Under the pieces are notes generated by a model. It was not told the DNA's origin, made no database searches, and saw nothing but the letters and a program-made list of their open reading frames with translations. DNA of 64,000 nt from JADKIH01 sp964595205 (lineage in GTDB: Bacteria; Bacteroidota; Bacteroidia; AKYH767-A; 2013-40CM-41-45): positions 267,789 to 331,788 of the forward strand of contig CAZQOQ010000003.1 of NCBI GenBank assembly GCA_964595205.1, written 5' to 3'. Every line of letters begins with the position of its first letter. The first letter of the stretch is position 1. This document shows positions 56,051 through 64,000 of the stretch, piece by piece. The position numbers were made by a program, and so were the translations under genes.

Positions 56051-58354
56051 TCAATGACCGACCACAAACTTTTTTCCAAAAGAATATTTCTCCGTATTCA
56101 GCTGAAGAAAATAAATTCCGCCGGGAAATGAACCGGTATTAATTTCCATCAGTTCATCATTAACTTTTTTCCTGAGCAATAATTCACCAAGAGAATTATA
56201 TACATACAAAACGGACGACAGGTTTTTTAAATCATGAAAACGAACTTTCAATTCATGATTCACCGGGTTTGGAAAAATCTCAAAAGACGGTTTAACACTT
56301 TCATATTCCGATATTCCGATTGTTGGATCGTGCTGATAACGGATTTCGGCCCCGCCAGTTGATTGTCCAATGACTATATCTACGAGCGTATCGCCATTTA
56401 TATCTGACCCGCTTACCGTTATATTGAACCGGATCTTTGAACTCTCCGAAGGTGCATAAACTGTCCCCGTCAGATGAAAACATCCATCGATATTTCCATC
56501 GATCTGATCGTATTGGTTAATTAATCCATTCTCACTCGCAACAAGCAATCGTGTCTGGCCAAGACTGTCATAAAAAAATGGAACCGTAAATCCGTCGGTA
56601 GTTCCGGTGGCCTGCAGGTTGATACATCCGAGTGTATCATTCGTTGGCATCGTAGTAAAAGAGGCAACACTTGCAGTACCGGTATTCTGAAAATAATTTA
56701 CGAATCCGCGTTGACCGCCGCAGATGATATCCAACAGTCCATCCTTGTTCAGGTCAAAAAACTGGGGAGTCGCATATTTACCAATATCAATACCCATATA
56801 ATTAACAACAGGTGCAGTGAAACTTGCCGGAGCCCCCAAAGCTGCAACGTTCTGATAATAATAAAGCCGGCCGTCTTCCCTGCCAATCATCATGTCCTTG
56901 TCGCCGTCGCCATCGAGGTCGCCGAAGGCCGGATAAGTTGGTGACAGGAAAACTCCGGTCGCCGATAAACCCGCATAATCATCCGTAACAAATTCGAAAG
57001 AAGGATTCGTAAAGGTGCCGACATTTTTATAAAGCATTAATCCGGTTTCATAGGAATTGGTTCCTTCATTAAAGACAGCCTTACTAATAACGATATCCAG
57101 CAGGCTATCGTTGTTATAATCAAAAAATACGGGACATGCGTCTTCACCGACATCGAGCATATTCTTCTGCAGAAAATTTTCTGTAGCCAGGCTGAAATCC
57201 GGCGATGCAGTTGTGCCCGAATTTTTATACAGCCAGATTCCGTTTTTATTTTCATGATCGTATGGCATCACCAGCAGGTCCTTTATTCCATCGTTATCCG
57301 TATCCAGGTATGAATGATAATGAAAGCCATTGTAATAAGCAGGAGTATCGAATGAAGGATATATGGTATCCTGTGAATCCATTTCGGCGCCTCCGCTGTG
57401 AATCATCAGCGTATTTTTTGCCGAGATGTCACCGACAAGCAGATCCTGGAAACCATCACCGTCGACGTCGATAGAATAAAGACTCGAAACAGTATCATCC
57501 CTTCTGGCAGCCTGACTTTGATCGATGGAAGGCTTGAAATCGGATGTCAGAGGTAGGAAGCCAGATGCTTCAATATAACTATCAGACTTCGGACTGCAGA
57601 CCTCGGACTGCTCAAAATGTGGTCTTCCAATTCTGCACGGCGAATGAAAGGCACCGACGGAATTATTACCTCCAATATTAAACCTGAAATTTCCATAACA
57701 TGCAGTTGCAAAATCAAATTTGAGAGAATCACAGCTGCCAAACGTCTCCATTGATAAATTTTTATGATACAGAACGCGGCCGTCGTTAAAAGAATTGTAG
57801 CCAAGAATATCCATGTCTCCGTCCCCGTCGATGTCGTTGAAATGCGGAAGCGAAACCGAATTGGCATAGATGATCTGCGGAATGCCAACGAATAATTCTT
57901 CGAGGCAGGAATCAACCAGCTCCCACTGAAGGTCATTACCGGTGGTTATATTTTTATAGACGGCGATTCCATTACACTGAAAAGCGCTGGAAAGCGTGAA
58001 AAAATCCGATTTCCCGTCGCAGTTATAATCATATAGTAATGCCCAGCTGTTTACAGATGGAAACTGAAACCTGTATTGCGGTGCATAGTCCCAGGCCAGT
58101 TCAGCAACCGTACTTCCATTATTCAGAAACGTAAGAATGCGCCCATTGTGATGGTCATACAAAAAAATGTCATTCAAACTATCATTGTTTAAATCGATGG
58201 ATGAAATCCAGGGGAAATTAATACCGCCCGCCCAGGGAAACCTCAGCTGGTTACCGCTTTCAGTCAAGGGAATGTCCGGTACCCTGTCAAATCTTGCCTG
58301 CCCGAATGAAACTGATACTTGGAAAATCAACAGGAAAAAAATAATCCGATTCAT
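56051..58354 (-). CDS. Secreted VCBS/FG-GAP repeat protein with T9SS sorting domain
   Basis: A 767-residue exported protein, started at MNRIIFFLLIFQVSVSFG (58354) and not at the upstream frame start. The body has many FG-GAP/VCBS-type calcium loops: SSIDLNNDSLNDIFLYDHHNG, LLYDYNCDGKSDFF, HFNDIDGDGDMDILGYN, AFGDLDGDGDKDMMIGREDG and FFDLNKDGLLDIICGGQRG. The D-x-D-x-D-G pattern binds calcium in an integrin-like propeller. The C-terminus (FEIFPNPVNHELKVRF ... FPGGIYFLQLNTE) is a T9SS domain. It probably sits on the surface; ligand unknown. Confidence 0.87.
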   Translation of the reverse strand: MNRIIFFLLIFQVSVSFGQARFDRVPDIPLTESGNQLRFPWAGGINFPWISSIDLNNDSLNDIFLYDHHNGRILTFLNNGSTVAELAWDYAPQYRFQFPSVNSWALLYDYNCDGKSDFFTLSSAFQCNGIAVYKNITTGNDLQWELVDSCLEELFVGIPQIIYANSVSLPHFNDIDGDGDMDILGYNSFNDGRVLYHKNLSMETFGSCDSLKFDFATACYGNFRFNIGGNNSVGAFHSPCRIGRPHFEQSEVCSPKSDSYIEASGFLPLTSDFKPSIDQSQAARRDDTVSSLYSIDVDGDGFQDLLVGDISAKNTLMIHSGGAEMDSQDTIYPSFDTPAYYNGFHYHSYLDTDNDGIKDLLVMPYDHENKNGIWLYKNSGTTASPDFSLATENFLQKNMLDVGEDACPVFFDYNNDSLLDIVISKAVFNEGTNSYETGLMLYKNVGTFTNPSFEFVTDDYAGLSATGVFLSPTYPAFGDLDGDGDKDMMIGREDGRLYYYQNVAALGAPASFTAPVVNYMGIDIGKYATPQFFDLNKDGLLDIICGGQRGFVNYFQNTGTASVASFTTMPTNDTLGCINLQATGTTDGFTVPFFYDSLGQTRLLVASENGLINQYDQIDGNIDGCFHLTGTVYAPSESSKIRFNITVSGSDINGDTLVDIVIGQSTGGAEIRYQHDPTIGISEYESVKPSFEIFPNPVNHELKVRFHDLKNLSSVLYVYNSLGELLLRKKVNDELMEINTGSFPGGIYFLQLNTEKYSFGKKFVVGH

Positions 58355-58433
58355 ATTCCAAAGATACTTATTGATTTGGAGATTTGCCGGGTTGGGAACA
58401 ATTAACAACCTTTGCATGGAATATAATTAATGT

Positions 58434-58531
58434 TGATCGTTAATCGTTAATCTTCGTCAATCGTCAATCGTTGATCGTTGATCGTTGATGAAGATTAACG
58501 ATCAACGATCAACGATTGACGATCAACGATT
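58434..58531. repeat. Word hairpin of GATCGTTAATC/GATTAACGATC units
   Basis: Starting GTTGATCGTTAATCGTTAAT and ending in ATCAACGATTA, the region is built of CGTTGATC, CGTTAATC and CGTCAATC words on one side and their complements on the other, meeting near GATGAAGATTAACG. It precedes the YajQ-like gene. Confidence 0.75.
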
Positions 58532-58541
58532 ATTATTTACT

Positions 58542-59033
58542 ATGCCAACCTTTGATATCATCTCCAAAATAGACGTCCAGCGACTGGACAATGCCATCAA
58601 TGCCGCCACCAAAGAACTGTCGACACGATACGACTTCAACCATTCAAAATCGACGATAGAGCTGGACAAGAAGACGATGATGATTCATGTGCTTACAGAA
58701 AACGACATGCGCATGAAGACTATCGAAGGAATGATCATCAGCCGTATGATGAAACAGGGCCTCGATCCTCAGTCGCTCGACTTTGGCAAGGAGCTGTATG
58801 CATCGGGCAATATGGTGAAGAAGGATATAAAAGTTAAACAAGGCATTGATAAAGACACCGCGAGAAAAATTGTGAAGATGATCAAGGATACGGGAAAGAA
58901 AGTTCAGCCTTCGATCATGGATGAACAGGTTCGTGTATCAGGAAAAAAAATAGACGATCTGCAGGACCTGATCAGCACGCTTGAAAAAACGCAGGTCGGA
59001 ATACCGTTGCAGTTTGAGAATTTCAGGTCGTAA
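58542..59033 (+). CDS. YajQ-family nucleotide-binding protein
   Basis: A 163-residue cytoplasmic protein. I start it at MPTFDIISKIDVQRLDNAIN (58542); the farther upstream start lies in repeat sequence. The order IISKIDVQRLDNAINAATKELSTRYDF, then IHVLTENDMRMKTIEGMI, then VKQGIDKDTARKIVKMIKD, then VRVSGKKIDDLQDLI is the two-domain YajQ fold. Members bind nucleotides, and one is a c-di-GMP receptor in Xanthomonas. Whether this protein binds c-di-GMP is not known. Confidence 0.92.
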   Translation: MPTFDIISKIDVQRLDNAINAATKELSTRYDFNHSKSTIELDKKTMMIHVLTENDMRMKTIEGMIISRMMKQGLDPQSLDFGKELYASGNMVKKDIKVKQGIDKDTARKIVKMIKDTGKKVQPSIMDEQVRVSGKKIDDLQDLISTLEKTQVGIPLQFENFRS

Positions 59034-59039
59034 CAAACG

Positions 59040-59131
59040 AAAAAAAACAGAAAAATAATAAACCGTTTTACTGTTTTTTTGTTTTTCTGTTTTTTGTTTT
59101 TTTTTGTTTTTCTGTTTTTTTGTTTTATTGT
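59040..59131. repeat. Low-complexity A/T stretch with mirrored AAAACAG/CTGTTTT words
   Basis: AAAAAAACAGAAAAATAATA and many TTTTTCTGTTTTTTTG words form a weak hairpin in the gap between the YajQ-like gene and pheT. It is likely another member of the word-hairpin class. Confidence 0.5.
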
Positions 59132-59132
59132 T

Positions 59133-61583
59133 TTAATTTTTCCGGATGATTGCGCCGGCGTCGCGTTCGAAGGCGGCCATTAATTTTTCCATTACTTTTC
59201 CTATCTGGTTTTCAGTAAGCGTTTGCTGATCGTCCTGGAGAATAAAACTCAAAGCAAAAGATTTTTTCCCTGCCTCTATTTTATCGCCTTCATAGATATC
59301 GAACAGGCGAATTTCCCTGAGCAGTTTTTTTTCAGTCTGATAGGCAATGCTCTCAAGTTGCGAATAACTGACATCCTTGCCTATCAGCATTGAAAGATCG
59401 CGTTTCACAGGAGGGAATTTAGAGATCTCGGTAAAACGAACCGGCTTCTTCATGGCATACTTAAGCACGTTGTCCCAGCTGAAGTCAGCATAAAACACAT
59501 CCTGGGAAATATCAAATTTACGTAACAGTGATTTATTTACAGACCCAAACTGAACGATCAGGTCATCGTTTTTACCGATTGAAAGAGAGGATGTAAATTC
59601 AGCTTCTTCACCCTCCCTTACTTTATAATCATGGATGCCACACAGGGTGAGAATGTTTATCACAAATGCTTTCAGCAAATAAAAATCCGACTTGATCTCC
59701 TTCGTTTTCCATGACGGCTCTTCACGGTTACCGGTAAGAAGCACTCCTAAACGATAATGCTCTTTATATCCCTTTGACTTTTTGAAATAAATCTTCCCGA
59801 ATTCAAAGAGACGAAGGTCACTGTGTTTCCGGTTTATATTATAGACGACTGATTCCAATGCGGTAGAAAGAAGATCTTGTCGCATGATGGAAAGCTCCTG
59901 GCTGAGCGGATTTAAAATATGCACCAGTTCACTTTCTTTCCATCCCGGCAACGATCCGTAATTGCTTTTCGTGAGGGAATTGTTCACCGCCTCGCTGAAT
60001 CCGTTTCCGGAAAGGTACCTGGCAATTTTTTCCTGCAGCTGCTCGGGATCGAATCCCATGATAGAAGGAAGTGAAGCATTGATCTTTTCCGGAACGGGGA
60101 TCCGGTCGTATCCGTATACGCGCAGTATCTCTTCCACAATGTCGACGGGACGTGTAACATCAACCTTGAAGAGCGGCACCTGCAGTTCGAAAGTATTATT
60201 AATTTCTGAAACGATCTTAATGCCGAGAGATTCGATTATCGTCCTCACCGTTACCTTGTCGAATCTTTCACCGCTGAATTTCTCGAGGTAGTCGAAATGA
60301 AATTTCACGACGGCGGGATTTAACGGTGAAGGATAGCTATCTGTAATCTCAGAAGAAATTTCACCTCCCGCAATAGTACAGATAAGAGAGGCTGCACGTT
60401 TAAGAGCATAGATCGTCATTTCAGGATCGGTACCACGCTCAAACCGGAAAGATGCATCAGTCTTCAATCCATGAAGCTTGCTGGTTTTGCGTATCGAAGC
60501 AGGATTAAAATATGCAGACTCAAGGAAAACGCTGGTGGTGCCTTCGGATATGCCGGAATTCAATCCACCATAAACTCCAGCAATGCACATGGGTTTTTGT
60601 GCATCGCATATCATGAGGTCGCTGCTGTGCAAAATCCGTTCAACGTTATCGAGCGTGATGAACTTCTCATTTTCCTTTGCGGGTCGCACGACAATTTTTT
60701 TACCCTCGATCCGGTCGATGTCGAATGCATGAAGCGGCTGGCCGCATTCATGCAAAACGTAATTGGTAATGTCGACGATGTTGTTGATCGGATTCACACC
60801 GATCGAAGCCAAACGGTTCTTCAGCCAGGCTGGTGACTCAGAAACCCTTACACCTGAAATTGAAATTCCCGAATAACGCGGGCAGGCGCCGGCGTCCTGA
60901 ACGTTGATGGTTATTTCGGAATGCCGGTCAGATGTTGAACTGATGTTTACTTCCGGCTTTACCAGATCGATTCTCTGATCACTGCCGTTTTCTATAAGTT
61001 TTTTCGTGCGGATCACGGCCGACAGATCGCGTGCAACACCAAAATGAGATGCCGCATCTGCACGATTAGGAGTCAGGCCGATTTCTAAAATGTAATCATT
61101 CTGTATTTGATAATATTCAGCCGCCGGCATCCCGACTTTGACATTGCCGGGTAAAACTATAACCCCCTCATGGGACTTACCCAAACCGATTTCGTCTTCG
61201 GCGCAAATCATACCATTCGAAGCCTGGCCGCGTATCTTCGCCTGGCGGATGACGAACGGCTCCCCTTCAATGGGAAAAATTTTCGTTCCCGGTAATGCTA
61301 CCACAACTTTTTGTCCGGCAGCCACATTAGGACCCCCACAAACGATCTGGTAATCTTCTCCGGTTCCCACGTCGACTGTCGTGAGTTTTAGTTTATCTGC
61401 ATCCGGATGTTTAATACAGGTCTTTACTTCACCAATCACCAAATCTTTCAATCCTCCTTTTACAGATTCGAAAGTCTCAATATTTTCCACCTCCAATCCG
61501 CAGGAAGTGAGCATTGCCGCCACTTCTTCAACAGAATAATTTAAAGGAAGAATTTCTTTCAGCCAGTTATACGAAATTTTCAT
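59133..61583 (-). CDS. pheT: Phenylalanine-tRNA ligase beta subunit
   Basis: An 816-residue subunit. The start MKISYNWLKEILPL at 61583 is chosen over 61625 because of the leader position of a TATATTTG box at 61590-61597, 6 bp before the ATG. It has the N-terminal EMAP/B1 region (DLVIGEVKTCIKHPDADKL, VVCGGPNVAAGQ-like QIVCGGPNVAAG), B3/B4 editing domain (PNRADAASHFGVARDLSA, RYSGISISGVRVSESP), B5 with DITNYVLHECGQPLHAFD and VDIVEEILRVYGYDRIP, and a C-terminal anticodon-binding domain. pheS is not in the window, so the two subunit genes are apart here. Confidence 0.95.
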   Translation of the reverse strand: MKISYNWLKEILPLNYSVEEVAAMLTSCGLEVENIETFESVKGGLKDLVIGEVKTCIKHPDADKLKLTTVDVGTGEDYQIVCGGPNVAAGQKVVVALPGTKIFPIEGEPFVIRQAKIRGQASNGMICAEDEIGLGKSHEGVIVLPGNVKVGMPAAEYYQIQNDYILEIGLTPNRADAASHFGVARDLSAVIRTKKLIENGSDQRIDLVKPEVNISSTSDRHSEITINVQDAGACPRYSGISISGVRVSESPAWLKNRLASIGVNPINNIVDITNYVLHECGQPLHAFDIDRIEGKKIVVRPAKENEKFITLDNVERILHSSDLMICDAQKPMCIAGVYGGLNSGISEGTTSVFLESAYFNPASIRKTSKLHGLKTDASFRFERGTDPEMTIYALKRAASLICTIAGGEISSEITDSYPSPLNPAVVKFHFDYLEKFSGERFDKVTVRTIIESLGIKIVSEINNTFELQVPLFKVDVTRPVDIVEEILRVYGYDRIPVPEKINASLPSIMGFDPEQLQEKIARYLSGNGFSEAVNNSLTKSNYGSLPGWKESELVHILNPLSQELSIMRQDLLSTALESVVYNINRKHSDLRLFEFGKIYFKKSKGYKEHYRLGVLLTGNREEPSWKTKEIKSDFYLLKAFVINILTLCGIHDYKVREGEEAEFTSSLSIGKNDDLIVQFGSVNKSLLRKFDISQDVFYADFSWDNVLKYAMKKPVRFTEISKFPPVKRDLSMLIGKDVSYSQLESIAYQTEKKLLREIRLFDIYEGDKIEAGKKSFALSFILQDDQQTLTENQIGKVMEKLMAAFERDAGAIIRKN

Positions 61584-61589
61584 GCGTTG

Positions 61590-61597
61590 CAAATATA
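61590..61597 (-). promoter_or_regulatory. -7 promoter element (TATATTTG) of pheT
   Basis: Exact TAnnTTTG followed by GC. The predicted start of transcription falls on or within 1-2 nt of the ATG at 61583, so the message may be leaderless. Confidence 0.55.
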
Positions 61598-61673
61598 AGT
61601 AATGCACCCAAATCGAGGCACTCACCGGAAATCTTTCAGGCGCGGGAAAATTCCTGATAGGTGAAGTGTCTGC

Positions 61674-63779
61674 CTAACTGATTCTACCCCACTCCCCTTT
61701 CTTCGTCATTATTTCAGAAAGTTTTTTTTGAATATTGTAATTCTTCGGAGTGTGAAGGCCGGGATCCTCCTGCAATATCTTTATTGCATGATCTCGTGCC
61801 AGCAAAACAATTTGTTTATCCTTGGTGATATCTGAGAGTTTCAGATCGAGCATGCCGCTCTGACGGGTGCCCTCTGCGTCGCCCGGACCACGTAACTGAA
61901 GATCCGTCTCCGCAATCCTGAATCCATCGTTAGTTTCACACATCGTTTTTATTCTCAAACGCGCTTCGTTACCGAGTTTATTACCGGTAACAAGAATGCA
62001 ATACGACTGGTCAGCGCCGCGGCCGACTCTTCCCCGCAGCTGATGGAGCTGCGATAATCCAAATCGCTCGGAATTTTCGATGATCATCACTGAAGCATTC
62101 GGTATGTTTACGCCGACTTCGATCACAGTCGTTGCCACCATGATCTGCGTTTCCTTCCTGAGAAAACGCATCATCTCGATCGCTTTGTCGACGGCTTTCA
62201 TCTTTCCATGCACGATGCTCACCTGGTATTGCGGCGCCGGAAAATCACGGCAAATCGCCTCATAACCCTGGTAAAGATTATTCAGATCCATCTTCTCCGA
62301 TTCTTCGATCAGGGGATATACAATATACACTTGCCTGCCTTTTGCGATTTCATCCTTTAAGAACGACCAGATACGGAGCCTGTCTGATTCAAAACGATGC
62401 ACGGTCTGTACCGGTTTTCTGCCGGGAGGCATTTCATCGATGACCGATATGTCCAGGTCACCGTATAGCGTCATCGCCAGTGTCCGGGGAATCGGTGTGG
62501 CTGTCATTACCAGGATGTGAGGTGATATCTGACTCTTATTCCAGAGACGAGACCTCTGCTCAACACCAAAACGATGCTGCTCATCGATGACAACGAGGCC
62601 GAGGTTTTTAAACTTCACCCGGTCTTCGATCAATGCATGTGTCCCGATCAGGAGATCGATCTCTCCATCCTCTGACTTTTTCAGAAGCTCTCTCCGTGCT
62701 TTTGCTTTCGTTGAACCCGTCAACAAAGCAACGCGTATGTTCATCCTGCCGAGCAGATTCGAAATGGTCTCGGCATGCTGTGTTGCGAGTATTTCGGTGG
62801 GGGCCATCAGGCACGACTGACAGTTATTGTCTATTGCGATCAGCATGCACATCAAAGCGACGAGTGTTTTACCCGAGCCCACATCTCCCTGCAGAAGCCG
62901 GTTCATCTGTTTTCCCGAACCGAAGTCCTGACGGATTTCCCTGATGACGCGTTTCTGTGCACCGGTGAGTGGAAACGGGAGGTGTTCTTTATAAAATTCG
63001 TTGAAATTTTCTCCCACCACCGGGAATGCATATCCCTTCGATTTTTCGATCCTCGACAATTTCGAATATAACAGCCGCATCTGAAGGAAAAATAACTCTT
63101 CAAACTTCAGCCTGAATTCCGCCTTTTTCTGAATCTCAATGCTTGAAGGAAAATGTATGCCAGCATACGCCTTCATCCTTCCTTCCAGCTTTAGTTCTTC
63201 GATTAATTCTGCTGAGAGCGTCTCCGGGAATGAGGATGGAAATCCGGCGATGAGATTTTTTTGCATTCTCATAATACTCCTGCTGTCGATACCCTTTGAT
63301 TTCAGTTTTTCCGTCGTGCTATAAACAGGCTGCATCGTGACTGCAGTAACGGCAGAGGCTTCCGTTGCCATTTCCATTTCGGGATGAATGATGTTCAGGC
63401 TGCCATTGAACTCTGTCGGTTTTCCAAAGAGTATATATTCCGTATTTAATTGAAGAGAATTTGAAAGCCACCTTACACCCTGGAACCATTTCAGTTCGAT
63501 CACACCTGTCTCATCCTCGAATTTTCCTGCGAGATATTTCCTTCTCTTTTCTCCTTTCACGATGAGGTTCCGAAGATTTCCCTTCAACTGAATGTATGGA
63601 AGATCCGGCGACGCTTCCCTGATTGAATAAAATTTGGTCCGGTCAACATAACGAAACGGGAAATGAAGCAACATGTCCTCGAAAGTAAAAATGCCAAGCT
63701 CCTTCTTCAAAAGCTCTGAGCGTTGCGGCCCGACACCTTTGAGAAATTCGATGGGTGTTTGGAGAAAGGGAGTACTCAT
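61674..63779 (-). CDS. recG: ATP-dependent DNA helicase RecG
   Basis: A 701-residue helicase that remodels stalled replication forks and Holliday junctions. N-terminal wedge/OB domain, then RLLQGDVGSGKTLVALM (Walker A), LVVIDEQHRFGVEQR (DEQH), LVMTATPIPRTLAM and the C-terminal helicase domain (MVATTVIEVGVNIPNASVMII, QLHQLRGRVGRGADQSYC). The region GPGDAEGTRQSGM near the end is specific to RecG. The signature order and length match the family. Divergent overlaps none; the gene is complete. Confidence 0.96.
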   Translation of the reverse strand: MSTPFLQTPIEFLKGVGPQRSELLKKELGIFTFEDMLLHFPFRYVDRTKFYSIREASPDLPYIQLKGNLRNLIVKGEKRRKYLAGKFEDETGVIELKWFQGVRWLSNSLQLNTEYILFGKPTEFNGSLNIIHPEMEMATEASAVTAVTMQPVYSTTEKLKSKGIDSRSIMRMQKNLIAGFPSSFPETLSAELIEELKLEGRMKAYAGIHFPSSIEIQKKAEFRLKFEELFFLQMRLLYSKLSRIEKSKGYAFPVVGENFNEFYKEHLPFPLTGAQKRVIREIRQDFGSGKQMNRLLQGDVGSGKTLVALMCMLIAIDNNCQSCLMAPTEILATQHAETISNLLGRMNIRVALLTGSTKAKARRELLKKSEDGEIDLLIGTHALIEDRVKFKNLGLVVIDEQHRFGVEQRSRLWNKSQISPHILVMTATPIPRTLAMTLYGDLDISVIDEMPPGRKPVQTVHRFESDRLRIWSFLKDEIAKGRQVYIVYPLIEESEKMDLNNLYQGYEAICRDFPAPQYQVSIVHGKMKAVDKAIEMMRFLRKETQIMVATTVIEVGVNIPNASVMIIENSERFGLSQLHQLRGRVGRGADQSYCILVTGNKLGNEARLRIKTMCETNDGFRIAETDLQLRGPGDAEGTRQSGMLDLKLSDITKDKQIVLLARDHAIKILQEDPGLHTPKNYNIQKKLSEIMTKKGEWGRIS

Positions 63780-63917
63780 CGTAAGTCTGTAGCCCGTAGT
63801 CTGAAAACTTTATTGATAGAGTTCTTTGACTTATAACCAGGATTTTTTTTGTGTTTATTAAAAAGTTATGGTAAAATTAATTCAGAACTGGTAGATTTGT
63901 AATTACTAACTTTGATT

Positions 63918-64000
63918 TCCCTACTCCCTACTCCCTACTCCCTACTCCCTACTCCCTACTCCCTACTCCCTACTCCCTACTCCCAACCTCCCAACCTCCC
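63918..64000. repeat. CCCTACT heptamer array at the window edge
   Basis: Nine exact CCCTACT units (63919-63981) then CCCAACCT variants. It runs to the end of the window, so the full length and any mirrored half are not visible. It is probably one arm of another word-repeat locus. Confidence 0.8.

Overview
The window reads as a chromosomal segment of a Bacteroidota bacterium, probably an environmental lineage; I cannot name a genus. Three things support this. Several secreted proteins end in a type IX secretion (T9SS) sorting domain with a YPNP or FPNP turn. Many genes are preceded by the Bacteroidota -7 box TAnnTTTG, sometimes with a TTG or TTTG box about 19 bp upstream. SecDF is a single fused protein and TatA is a stand-alone gene. 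I saw no rRNA genes and no CRISPR array. Two tRNA genes are present, Leu(TAA) and Gly(GCC).

Left part (1-24.9 kb): a lipoprotein, a DUF2953-like/GerW-like gene pair, two polytopic glycosyltransferases, a quinone-oxidoreductase-like enzyme, a propeller-type sensor kinase with no regulator beside it, a large secreted metzincin protease with five FN3 repeats, a secreted thioredoxin, a barrel-like protein, and a carbonic anhydrase/SulP transporter pair opposite a TetR regulator. The TetR/SulP promoter gap holds a palindrome and direct repeats that look like an operator. Two T9SS cargo proteins built of propeller-like repeats follow.

Accessory part (24.9-36.0 kb): this is the unusual stretch. It starts with a 584-bp non-autonomous mobile element with terminal inverted repeats and an 8-bp target duplication. 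Next come an AbiEi-like/Fic fusion gene behind four tandem leader repeats and a decayed ERCC4-type nuclease. A 7.6-kb A+T-rich island then lies at the 3' end of tRNA-Leu, bounded by a 55-bp direct repeat (53/55 identical). The island carries a broken integrase, a winged-helix/PD-(D/E)XK-like nuclease, a candidate structured RNA, small replication-type genes, an ArdC-like protein and an 850-residue LRR-Roc-COR GTPase. The C-terminus of that GTPase looks to me like a TOPRIM/DUF4435-type nuclease domain. This nucleotide-switch sensor fused to a nuclease is the best candidate for an undescribed (defence-like) system. Just beyond are tRNA-Gly and tandem copies of its 5' half.

Right part (36-64 kb): mostly housekeeping genes (mutS, a TrmH-type methyltransferase, a deoxynucleoside kinase, folK, sppA, tatA, secDF, aconitase, msrB, yajQ-like, pheT, recG) mixed with T9SS cargo and an OmpA-family protein. 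A 5'-truncated dockerin-repeat gene abuts mutS. Many intergenic gaps hold long hairpins, each built from a different short repeated word.
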